From positions 1 through 64,000 of the forward strand of contig CAKUBG010000007.1 of NCBI GenBank assembly GCA_934636825.1: a stretch of DNA of 64,000 bases, given 5' to 3'. The position numbers and the translations under genes were made by a program. This document shows positions 54,209 through 61,902 of this stretch, piece by piece. The stretch comes from an uncultured bacterium. GTDB taxonomy: Bacteria > Vulcanimicrobiota > Xenobia > Xenobiales > Xenobiaceae. Positions within the stretch are counted from its first letter, which is position 1, and each line of letters starts with the position of its first letter. The notes under the pieces are model-generated. The model did no database searches. It was given only the letters and a program-made list of their open reading frames with translations, and was not told the DNA's origin.

Positions 54209-55992
54209 GTATCGCTTTGTTGTACTTTACGTAAGCGTTTTTTTAAGGTACGCACAAATTTTTTTTCTTCCGGTTGCAAACTCAATTCTGAAGCTTTTTG
54301 CAACATAATTAAGCTTTCGTCTATTTGACCGCGCTCTAAGTAAAGTTGTCCTAATGTTAAGTAGGGATAGCCATCTTGAGGAGCGCTTTTAGCTAAAGCA
54401 GCTAGAGCCAACTTTTGTTCTTGAGGCTGATTCGTTTTAAAAGCTCCTCTAAGCCATTGAATTTTTAGAATATAATTTGCGGGCAGCCAACAGGCCGAAG
54501 CCTGACCGGCCGAACAAAGTTCTGACCAATTGCGCTGATCGCTGCAAAATTGGCAAATAGCTTCGGCCATAAAATCTCGAGCCGGACATTGTTGCATAAA
54601 AAATATTTGCTTTTTTACTTCCAAGCTTTGCATAGTAAAAATAGCCAAAAAAGCTTTAGCTTCAGCAACATATTTATTGTCTTCAGGCAATTTATCTAAC
54701 AAATTTTGAGCTTTTTGCCAATTATAATTGTAAATTGCCAGCCAAGCTTGTAATAGTTTGGCTGCAGGTTCCGTTCTGGAACTTAGAGCTTTAATTTCGT
54801 CTTTGCTCCAACGCCTATTGAGAGCCCACAGAGCTGTCTGGGAGAGATCATTAGGATTGGTCTCTATTTTTACAATCTCCGAACCGGAAAGTACTTTCTT
54901 GGGATCGGCTCCGTCTTTCAAAGCAAAAAAATCTCCGAAATTATAGACAACCCGATTGTTGCTTAAATTGCTATTATAATCGAGGATACGATGATTGATA
55001 GTTACCGACAGAGAGTTTGTGTGCAATTGGGAAGGATGCTTTTTAGGAAAAGAAGACGGAGTAGGTTTTTCTTTAAGGGCGCAGCCTCGGCTATCATCTC
55101 CTACATACCAAGCGACTATATTGGGATCGGCTTTGGCAAAACAACTCTGACGCATATAAGGAAAACGCCCTTGAGTAGGATCTACAGGCACATATCCTAA
55201 GTCTGGACAAAAAACTTCACACCATGAATGAGTAGCTTGATCTTCCGGCTCAGAAGTACTTAAAAGCATGCCTCCGACGATCCTCACTCGAAAACCTAAA
55301 TTTTGCAGCAATTTGGCAGTAAGCATAGCGGAATCAGAACACTGTAAATGCTTATCCTTGAGCATATCGGTGAAAGAGTTTTTAGCTTGTTTGGAATCAT
55401 AGAGGAAAGCTTGGCGCATAAAATCGTAAACAGCTAAAAGCTTGTAAAGATTGTATTGCTGATTTTCGGTTATTTGTATAGCTAGATCGGCCAATTGCTT
55501 TTCTTCCGCGCTGGAAGAAGCCGCTAAAGCACTATGCCAATAGTCCCTATTCAAAATAAGAGCTGCTTTAGTTTCATACAAATTGGGAAGAGCGTCTTCC
55601 CAAGTTTCTTTATTAAAATTAAAAACTAAAGCGTCGTTATCAATGGTGGCTTGTTGCTCGACAGTAAAAGTTTGTCCCGCTTTTACAATTAGGTTGTCGT
55701 ATTGAAGGTAACTATTGCCCAATTCATCTTCAATTTGCTTTTGAGGAGAAGGTTTAATAGCCAGCGAATGGACTTTTTGTCTGTATGGCCAATCTTTTAA
55801 CAGGGGAATCTTCAGAGAAATTACACAGGGATAATCATAGATGTTTTTGTATTGGACACTGAGCTTTACTTGGCGTTTTATTCTTTCGCAATTTTCTTGG
55901 CCTTGGGGTTTTTTTGATAAATAGAATTGGCAATATATAGCTATGGCTATTGTCATAAGGACGATTATAACTATAACTGCGCTCTTTCGCAT
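54202..55992 (-). CDS. Membrane-anchored transglutaminase-like protein with TPR-type C terminus
   Basis: 596 residues. N-terminal anchor (SAVIVIIVLMTIAIAIYCQFYL), beta-rich region, then a transglutaminase-like core: Cys in KHLQCSDSAMLTAKLL, His in ATHSWCEVFCPDLG and Asp in YVPVDPTQG, the Cys-His-Asp triad order of PF01841. The C terminus is helical and repeat-like (PYLTLGQLYLERGQIDESLIMLQKASEL), a TPR. It probably acts on periplasmic proteins as a protease, amidase or crosslinker. The ATG at 55992 begins MRKSAVIV; divergent from the secreted-protein gene. Confidence 0.8.
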   Translation of the reverse strand: MRKSAVIVIIVLMTIAIAIYCQFYLSKKPQGQENCERIKRQVKLSVQYKNIYDYPCVISLKIPLLKDWPYRQKVHSLAIKPSPQKQIEDELGNSYLQYDNLIVKAGQTFTVEQQATIDNDALVFNFNKETWEDALPNLYETKAALILNRDYWHSALAASSSAEEKQLADLAIQITENQQYNLYKLLAVYDFMRQAFLYDSKQAKNSFTDMLKDKHLQCSDSAMLTAKLLQNLGFRVRIVGGMLLSTSEPEDQATHSWCEVFCPDLGYVPVDPTQGRFPYMRQSCFAKADPNIVAWYVGDDSRGCALKEKPTPSSFPKKHPSQLHTNSLSVTINHRILDYNSNLSNNRVVYNFGDFFALKDGADPKKVLSGSEIVKIETNPNDLSQTALWALNRRWSKDEIKALSSRTEPAAKLLQAWLAIYNYNWQKAQNLLDKLPEDNKYVAEAKAFLAIFTMQSLEVKKQIFFMQQCPARDFMAEAICQFCSDQRNWSELCSAGQASACWLPANYILKIQWLRGAFKTNQPQEQKLALAALAKSAPQDGYPYLTLGQLYLERGQIDESLIMLQKASELSLQPEEKKFVRTLKKRLRKVQQSDTK

Positions 55993-56126
55993 AAATCCCG
56001 GCCAATTTCCCGAAAATACGGTAATTGTGATTGGTGAGTTTATACCAAAAAATCCTGCAGAATTTAGAGGAAGCAAAGTATAAAAAGCTGAAAGTTACGG
56101 CCTTTTTCAGCCGGAGGAGGAATGTT

Positions 56127-57017
56127 GTGAAAGATTGTTGCCGTTTAACTGCCATAATTATTTTCTTGGCAGTTCTGACTGTCGTTTTGCCTTCTTGGGC
56201 TCAGAACAATTCTGCAGAAAAAACTTTTAATGCTACAGGCAAGAGCCACACCGGAGTAGATGAAGTTTCTATCTCCAAAATTACTCCGCGAACTTCAGCT
56301 GATGTACCTCAAAATTGTCAGTTGCCTGTGGTACTTCTGGCCGACTATAAACTGAGCTCTTCGGCTCAAGGCTTTATTAAAGTCAGAGCTTTTATATGGT
56401 CTAAAAACGATAAACACAAAAAAGCAGGCTATAAGAGTGGGCTTAAGCCTATTTCGGCTATAATGCAAGCGGCTGTAAAAAAGGGCAGCGGCAGCATAAA
56501 AGTATCCTTTCCTCCTTTATCTATGCCAGTTCAGGCAGATTCCCAAACTCAATTAGTGATTGTGGCCAGCTTACAAAATGGTCAGCAAAAAGAACTTGCT
56601 TGGGGTAGCAGTTATAATTTTGTGCGCGGTACACTTTCTTTAGCTAAAACAGCCGACAAAAGCCCCAAGACAGCTATTACCGTTTTGGATTTTACTCCCA
56701 AAGTAGGTCTTTTGACTGTAGGTAAAGCTCAAGAATTTACTTATAAATTTCAATATAGCCTTAAAGAGCGTGATTATGCTTTTGTCAATTTTGAATTGAA
56801 AAATGCTCTGGATGATTATTCCGCCAGCCCTTGGTATTGTGCTGTAGTACCGGTACCAAAAGGGGCGGGCGTAGCAAAATATACTTCCAATAGATACTTT
56901 TTTCCATACATGTATAAGTTATATAAGATGCGTTTAGGCGTTCATTATCGTGAAGACCCATTAGGTGGTACAATTGATTCTTTATTCTATGGAGATTGGC
57001 AACTTAATTCTAACTAA
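56127..57017 (+). CDS. Secreted hypothetical protein upstream of the HxN genes
   Basis: 296 residues with a signal peptide (LTAIIIFLAVLTVVLPSWAQ). The mature part is beta-rich (VVLLADYKLSSSAQGFIKVRAFIWS, IKVSFPPLSMPVQADSQTQLVIVASLQNG, YKFQYSLKERDYAFVNFEL), suggesting Ig-like domains. GTG start with AGGAGG just upstream; the longer frame lacks a ribosome site. It precedes the HxN precursors by 78 bases and could be part of their operon. Unrecognised. Confidence 0.6.
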   Translation: MKDCCRLTAIIIFLAVLTVVLPSWAQNNSAEKTFNATGKSHTGVDEVSISKITPRTSADVPQNCQLPVVLLADYKLSSSAQGFIKVRAFIWSKNDKHKKAGYKSGLKPISAIMQAAVKKGSGSIKVSFPPLSMPVQADSQTQLVIVASLQNGQQKELAWGSSYNFVRGTLSLAKTADKSPKTAITVLDFTPKVGLLTVGKAQEFTYKFQYSLKERDYAFVNFELKNALDDYSASPWYCAVVPVPKGAGVAKYTSNRYFFPYMYKLYKMRLGVHYREDPLGGTIDSLFYGDWQLNSN

Positions 57018-57092
57018 AAATATTGAAATTTGCTATCGATTTTGTTAGTATTCCAGAGGGTATACCTTTTTTAGCTTCGGGAGGAAAGAGCC

Positions 57093-57743
57093 GTGAACAT
57101 AGCCTTTATATTAAATTCTGCTGTGCTTTCTGCTGCTTGTCCCTCGCTTCAAGAGCAGCTTGAACGCAAGCGCGGTTGCCATTCTTATCAATTAGACGGT
57201 GGTTGGCTTTTAAGCATTAATGATGCCAAGCCTGCTCCTGTAGTTGCCAAGAAATGTAGCTCTAAGCAGTATTCTGATTTAGTCCTTCCCGAAGCTGGCT
57301 TCCAGGTTCAGCCGGTCAGTTTGGTTCCTTCCATGCGCTCTCGTTTGAGCAAAGCTTTGCGCAATTTGGTGGGCAGTTTTGAGTTGCCTCTGGTACGTCG
57401 CAGTGCTGTTTCTTTCGGTTGTTTTGCTTTTATAGCCAGCTTAATTTTTAGTGGCAGTCAGCCTGTTAAAGCTGAAACTATTCCTGTGTGTTCCAAAGCG
57501 TCTGTCCAGTCGGTCAGCCCTGTGCAAAATTTACTGGCCAAAACAGAAGTCGATCCTGTCAATCATGCCTTGCGCTTAGGTAGCGCCTGGGGAGCCTATG
57601 CCGAGTCTGACAGTGGCCATACAAATATTCCGGCTCAGCATATCAATTTACCTAATGGGCAGCATAGCAATTCTTCACATTTACCAGAGGGAAATAAAGG
57701 ACATACACCGCAAGTTCCTCCTGTCCCCGGAGCCGGTGTATAA
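57093..57743 (+). CDS. HxN-repeat precursor-like protein 1
   Basis: 216 residues, unrecognised. An unusually long N-terminal cytoplasmic part (about 100 residues) holds several Cys; GSFELPL (residues 94-100) precedes one hydrophobic segment (about 104-121) ending at a possible signal-peptidase site (PVKA|ET). The C-terminal tail carries His-Xaa-Asn repeats at H176, H183 and H191 (HTN, HIN, HSN), then H196 and H204, and ends PPVPGAGV. GTG start with GGAGG 8 bases upstream. Same layout as the next gene, whose tail is longer. I infer a modified-peptide precursor matured by the SPASM protein downstream. Confidence 0.65.
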   Translation: MNIAFILNSAVLSAACPSLQEQLERKRGCHSYQLDGGWLLSINDAKPAPVVAKKCSSKQYSDLVLPEAGFQVQPVSLVPSMRSRLSKALRNLVGSFELPLVRRSAVSFGCFAFIASLIFSGSQPVKAETIPVCSKASVQSVSPVQNLLAKTEVDPVNHALRLGSAWGAYAESDSGHTNIPAQHINLPNGQHSNSSHLPEGNKGHTPQVPPVPGAGV

Positions 57744-57827
57744 GTTTAATATGGCAAATGGTGGAGCTACATTTTCGTCATGCTAGGCAATTGTTGGCAA
57801 TCGATTTGAGTAAGAAAGGCTGATTAA

Positions 57828-58385
57828 ATGAGACGGTACAGAGTTGCTTTGGAAAAAAGGAGCGAAGCTGCGACTAATTCGAAATATCTTTTGGAAGACA
57901 AAGCTGAACAAGTTAAGGTTAATTTGCTTCCTGGAGCCAAATCGGTAGGCTCTGTTTTTGAATTGCCTCTTATCTCTGCTTGCCACTCTAAATTGGCTAT
58001 TTGTGCTCTGGCTTTAGGTGCAGTTGTAGTTGGTTCTCCCTCTGCGACTCAGGCTGCTTCTTCGGTAGCTTTGCCCAGCGCCTCTGCGCAAGTTGTCTCT
58101 TTGCAAGAATGCTTTGCCCAATCAGCTTTGTGTGCCAACAATCGTGAAATTATTTTAGATAGTACTGTCGATTTGCACGAATATACTACAGTTCAGATAG
58201 CTCAAGCCAGCTACCATACCAACAATTCGGCTCATCTTAACAAAACGCCCGTGCCTCACAAAAATACTGCCTGGAACAATCATAGTAATACTGGTGGTCA
58301 CTCTAACGGCGATTGGGCCAACCATAGCAATGCCGCTTCCGGTACTGGCCATGTCAATTTGGTACATGGCGACTTCTTGTTCTAA
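57828..58385 (+). CDS. HxN-repeat precursor-like protein 2
   Basis: 185 residues. GSVFELPL (residues 41-48) matches the first precursor, followed by a hydrophobic segment (about 55-70) and a possible signal-peptidase site (TQA|AS). The last 56 residues hold seven His-Xaa-Asn repeats (H130TN, H136LN, H144KN, H152SN, H158SN, H166SN, H175VN) and end HGDFLF. Cys-containing spacer (QECFAQSALCANN) lies between. AAAGG 9 bases upstream supports the ATG. It is a paralog of the preceding protein at the FELPL/TM/HxN level with little similarity elsewhere. Inferred substrate of the SPASM/PqqD protein. Confidence 0.68.
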   Translation: MRRYRVALEKRSEAATNSKYLLEDKAEQVKVNLLPGAKSVGSVFELPLISACHSKLAICALALGAVVVGSPSATQAASSVALPSASAQVVSLQECFAQSALCANNREIILDSTVDLHEYTTVQIAQASYHTNNSAHLNKTPVPHKNTAWNNHSNTGGHSNGDWANHSNAASGTGHVNLVHGDFLF

Positions 58386-58489
58386 ATTAGAAATTAGATT
58401 CTTTTATCGACTGATTTTTTGAAGCCTTGGCTTCGGTTTGTTTTTCCCCAATCAGCAGCTTAAGCGGTTCCTTTTTGAGGGCAAACAAT

Positions 58490-59692
58490 ATGGTGGAGGT
58501 TTTTCTTATGCTACACCTTACGGCCCCGGTTAGCTGCAATATAGTTTTGGCTGATAAGCTTTCGAATCATCTTTTATCTTTATCGCAATGGAAAGCCATT
58601 TTGGCTAAGTTTAAACAAGCCAACGAATTTCGTATTTATGGTTTTGAGGCTTGGTGGGTGGCCCAGGAAAGCTTAAATGTGTCAGAAGCAGAGCTTTTTT
58701 CTCTCTTTTCTGAATTGGACAAAATGGGCAAATGTTTCCATATTTACCTTGATGCTGCCTCCAATTATAGCTCTTTTCCTTACAATCGCTTTTTTGCCGC
58801 TTTACTAAATTGTTCTTATTTGGGTAGCACTATTTTTTCTTTTTCCGGAAAAGAAAGTTTGGCTGCTGAGCCCGGATGGAGCGCTTTGGAAGAGGCTTCT
58901 GCAGCCGGTTTCGATACCGGCGCCTCTATTTTATTTACTGCCCAAAGTATAGAACGCATAGATGATTTAACAAATGAAGCTCTAGATGGTGGAGCTTCCT
59001 TAGTTATTTTTGAGAGAGCTTATCCTTCCGAGTCGGAAAAATTAGATTTGGATAATTTCAAACGCGGAGCTGCCCAAATATACGAATTGCGCCAACTGGG
59101 AACGGAGGTAGCTTTAAGTGGCTGTTTCCCAAACTGCTTTAGTCAAGGTGATATTCCCTCTTGTTTAGCTGGAACTGTCAGTTGTTCAGTTACTCCCGAA
59201 GGTGCGCTTCGTCCTTGTCGTTATGCTTCTAATGTCAATTGTCTGAATTTGGTTTCTTCTTCTTTGGCTGAAGCTTGGCAAAGCCGAGCTTTTGAAAAAT
59301 GGAGATTGATAACTTCCGAAACTTGCCAAGGGTGTGCCAAGTGCAATTTGTGCCCGGGCGGATGTTTGCTCTATGCTTATGAAAGCAATTTGGAAAAGAG
59401 CGATCCTCTGATGGTCGGTAAAGTAGCTGAAGAAACTATTCTGCAGGAAGTTACCTTAGAAGATGAACTTTGTCCTGTGCCTTGCTACAATGTCAGAGAA
59501 GAAAGTTTTGGTTGGCTTCTGATGCGTGGCTCGAGAGTTATACCGGTAAGTTCCAAAGCCGGCCCAATTTTGGCTCGTTTTACCGGCGAAGTCACTTTGG
59601 GAGAAATAGAACAAGAGTTTGGCTCAGGAGCTTTGTCCTTTATATATTCATTGTATGTACGCGGCTTTATTGAGCTAAAAGAATCGATCTAG
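58490..59692 (+). CDS. Degenerate radical-SAM-like protein with SPASM and PqqD-like domains
   Basis: 400 residues. The N terminus aligns with radical-SAM maturases (MLHLTAPVSCN for LHLTxxCNLxCxxC), but the CxxxCxxC cluster motif is absent, so SAM cleavage should not occur. The SPASM part is complete: CLAGTVSCSVTPEGALRPC (C225, C232, C243) and CQGCAKCNLCPGGC (C279, C282, C288, C292), with further Cys at 212, 216, 251 and 285. Residues about 337-400 form a PqqD-like recognition domain (FGWLLMRGSRVIPVSSKAGPILARFTGEVTLGEIEQEFG). TGAGGG precedes this ATG; ATG 58508 after GGTGGAGG is equally good. Resembles SPASM-only partners of GeoRSP-type systems; inferred to bind the HxN precursors. Confidence 0.75.
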   Translation: MVEVFLMLHLTAPVSCNIVLADKLSNHLLSLSQWKAILAKFKQANEFRIYGFEAWWVAQESLNVSEAELFSLFSELDKMGKCFHIYLDAASNYSSFPYNRFFAALLNCSYLGSTIFSFSGKESLAAEPGWSALEEASAAGFDTGASILFTAQSIERIDDLTNEALDGGASLVIFERAYPSESEKLDLDNFKRGAAQIYELRQLGTEVALSGCFPNCFSQGDIPSCLAGTVSCSVTPEGALRPCRYASNVNCLNLVSSSLAEAWQSRAFEKWRLITSETCQGCAKCNLCPGGCLLYAYESNLEKSDPLMVGKVAEETILQEVTLEDELCPVPCYNVREESFGWLLMRGSRVIPVSSKAGPILARFTGEVTLGEIEQEFGSGALSFIYSLYVRGFIELKESI

Positions 59693-59694
59693 CT

Positions 59695-59745
59695 TTTTTA
59701 CTACGAGTGTCGTAAAGCTACTGCTTTTCGAACATGGGGAGATAA
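59695..59745 (+). repeat. Dispersed element, copy B
   Basis: Starts immediately after the SPASM gene stop. TTTTTACTACGAGTG..GTAAAGC...CTGC...ATGGGGAG matches copy A (54098-54149) at roughly three of four positions; hairpin pairing is poorer than in copy A. Both copies follow a stop codon directly. Confidence 0.5.
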
Positions 59746-59801
59746 GGCACGTCCGCCGAATATTTGCATAAACGATAGGCATAAGCCTAATGGAGCCAAA
59801 A

Positions 59802-60263
59802 ATGAGACAATCTTTAAGCCGCGATCTTATGGATTTGATACGCCATTGGGCCTATCACGAAAGACAGGTTCATGTCTATGGTTTGCAAGAGCCGTTGTAT
59901 CGTTCGGAAATTCACGTTATTTGGCTTTTAGGCAAAGAGCCCGGCATCTACGGCTTAAAGTTGGCTAAAAAGATTGGGGTTACCAAAAGTGCCGCTTCTC
60001 AGGTTCTTTCCAAATTGGAGAAGCGAGGCATGATCTCTGGTCACGTGGCTTCCGATAAATTAACCAAACGCACTTACAGTCTCACCGAAGAGGGCTGGAA
60101 AGTTTTCCATTTTCACGAAAAAATTCATAATGATTTTGAACGTCGCTTTAATAATTTGTTGCGTCGATACACTCCAGAGCAGCGTCGCTTTTTGAAACAA
60201 TTTGTACAAGATCTTAACGATAATTTAAATACTTGGTTTGATGACGATTTGAAAATACTCTAA
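59802..60263 (+). CDS. MarR family transcriptional regulator
   Basis: 154-residue winged-helix repressor. The helix-turn-helix is IYGLKLAKKIGVTKSAASQVLSKLEKRGMI, the wing GHVASDKLTKRTYSLTEEGW, with flanking dimer helices. GGAG 6 bases before the ATG at 59802 decides the start; one four codons earlier is in frame. It directly follows the HxN/SPASM block by about 110 bases and is a candidate regulator of it; ligand unknown. Confidence 0.88.
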   Translation: MRQSLSRDLMDLIRHWAYHERQVHVYGLQEPLYRSEIHVIWLLGKEPGIYGLKLAKKIGVTKSAASQVLSKLEKRGMISGHVASDKLTKRTYSLTEEGWKVFHFHEKIHNDFERRFNNLLRRYTPEQRRFLKQFVQDLNDNLNTWFDDDLKIL

Positions 60264-60281
60264 CCAATTGAAAATTAGCCT

Positions 60282-60317
60282 AAAATAGCGATTTTAAGGG
60301 AAAATTAGCTATTTTTG
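60282..60317 (+). terminator. Weak terminator after marR
   Basis: AAAATAGC (60282-60289) pairs with GCTATTTT (60308-60315), then T; AT-rich stem. Confidence 0.45.
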
Positions 60318-60443
60318 AGAAGGGAAATCGTCTTTCAATTAAAAAGCCTGCTATTATCTGCCTAAGAGGCGCGGAGTGCGTATTTATCGCATTTTGGTGC
60401 TTTATGGTTTGAACTAAAAAATAATAGAAGGAGCTTCCGTGAG

Positions 60444-61025
60444 ATGCATATAGTAAGAAGGTCTTGGCGGTCTTATGCTTTTTCACTCATAGAACTGTTA
60501 GTCGCTTTATCTATAGGTGCCATCATCATGGCTATCGCAGTTCCTTCTTGGAATAGCTATAACAACCGTATGATTGTGCTGACCAATGCCAACGAATTTG
60601 CGGCTGAGTTGCGCGAAGCTCGCAATAATGCTTTGCGATCCGGATACGATATGTTTTTCAGATATAGCGTTTCCAGAAATATAAAAACGTACTATTCAAA
60701 GCGCAATATAGGCAAAGTGGCCAGTATAAGTATAACTAGAGGCGTACCCGTGAGTGGTGGTGCTGCTTGGAGTTATTCCGAAGTCAATGCTGTATTTGAT
60801 AAAAAGCGCACCTTAGATTCAAGAGTAGATCTATATGCCGATGCTACATCTTCTTCAGCTCTGACAAGCGCTAAGCTTCGCTTCGACACTGATGGACGCG
60901 TCAGCTCTACGGAAGATAATAGCGGTTTTACCAAAGTAGACAACAATTACGTAATTTACGTTGGTCACGGCTCTTACCGCATTCCTGTAAAAGTTACTAA
61001 AATTGGCAGTGTGGTGGTAGGGTAA
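60444..61025 (+). CDS. Prepilin-type protein, GspH/FimT-like
   Basis: 193-residue minor pilin or pseudopilin. The class III signal AFSLIELLVALSIGAIIMAIAVPSW is present, with Glu at +5 (residue 17); the residue at -1 is Ala12 and not the usual Gly. The mature part has the GspH/FimT C-terminal beta sheet (ANEFAAELREARNNALRSG...LRFDTDGRVSS). AAGGAG lies 12 bases before the ATG. First of a four-gene pilin cluster; the next gene starts one base after its stop. Confidence 0.85.
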   Translation: MHIVRRSWRSYAFSLIELLVALSIGAIIMAIAVPSWNSYNNRMIVLTNANEFAAELREARNNALRSGYDMFFRYSVSRNIKTYYSKRNIGKVASISITRGVPVSGGAAWSYSEVNAVFDKKRTLDSRVDLYADATSSSALTSAKLRFDTDGRVSSTEDNSGFTKVDNNYVIYVGHGSYRIPVKVTKIGSVVVG

Positions 61026-61026
61026 T

Positions 61027-61902
61027 ATGGTTCTATCGACTTCGATTACACATAGAAAAAAGAGGGGTATTGCCCTCGTTTCCGCTCTTCTGGTCTTGGT
61101 AATTTTGGCTACTATTTGCGGCGGTTTCGTCTCCATTATGGCTCAAAATACAAATTCGGCCAGAAAGTCTGCCGACGATACTATTTTGCTTTATACTGCC
61201 GAAGCTGGTCTTGAATATGCCAAGTGGTGTGTAAAGCACAACCTAACTTATTATCCTGTACGCGATTTGTATACTGCTCAGTCAACTACAGTTCCCAAAA
61301 TAAAGGCTGGCGGACTTTACAATTTTTGGGGTTCTGCTGCTTATTTCATGTTCCCAGGCTTCGAGTTGAACGATTCCATAAAGAATACTGCTTCTATAAG
61401 TCGCCGTTATGAATATGTATATTGGAGTAGCTTAAGTTATAACAGCAGTACAGCCAGTGGTAGCAAAAATGTTTTTTTGCAAAATGGAGAGACCAGATAT
61501 TTGGCTACTTTCCAAATTGCTACCGGTCTCAAATGGGATAATGCCAGCTCCAGCTCTACCTATAACAACACTTCGGACGCCAATTATGTTAGGGCCGTTG
61601 GCAGCTCCGGCCAGCAAGGTTTCCCTGTAGAACTTTCTTCCACAGCCAGGTTGTGGCGCCTCAATGACGGAGGCAGATTATATAATGCTTTCAATGGCAG
61701 CGGTCAGAGCGGGCAAGGCCAATTGCAATTAATTGAAACTGCTACTTTGTTGGATAAATTGGGAGCTACTTTGGAAGCTACCCGCACTTTGAGTTGCACT
61801 TTCCAACACGCTGTCAACGCCGACCAATACAAAAACAGCTACCCTCAACAAGACTATTACGACGTTAATACATTTAAGAACTATAGGGACTGGGCGCGAT
61901 GA
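61027..61902 (+). CDS. PilX-like pilus assembly protein
   Basis: 291 residues. The N terminus RGIALVSALLVLVILATICGGFVSIMAQNTNSARKSADDTILLYTAEAGLEYAKW matches the PilX N-terminal domain (minor pilin, without the Glu5 of major pilins). The rest is Ser/Asn/Tyr-rich and unrecognised. Minor pilins initiate pilus assembly. Overlaps the next start by 4 bases (ATGA). Confidence 0.8.
   Translation: MVLSTSITHRKKRGIALVSALLVLVILATICGGFVSIMAQNTNSARKSADDTILLYTAEAGLEYAKWCVKHNLTYYPVRDLYTAQSTTVPKIKAGGLYNFWGSAAYFMFPGFELNDSIKNTASISRRYEYVYWSSLSYNSSTASGSKNVFLQNGETRYLATFQIATGLKWDNASSSSTYNNTSDANYVRAVGSSGQQGFPVELSSTARLWRLNDGGRLYNAFNGSGQSGQGQLQLIETATLLDKLGATLEATRTLSCTFQHAVNADQYKNSYPQQDYYDVNTFKNYRDWAR

Noticed and set aside
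58490..59692. Calling the SPASM protein an active radical-SAM maturase
   Set aside because: The CxxxCxxC motif is absent in this frame, so radical-SAM activity cannot be claimed.
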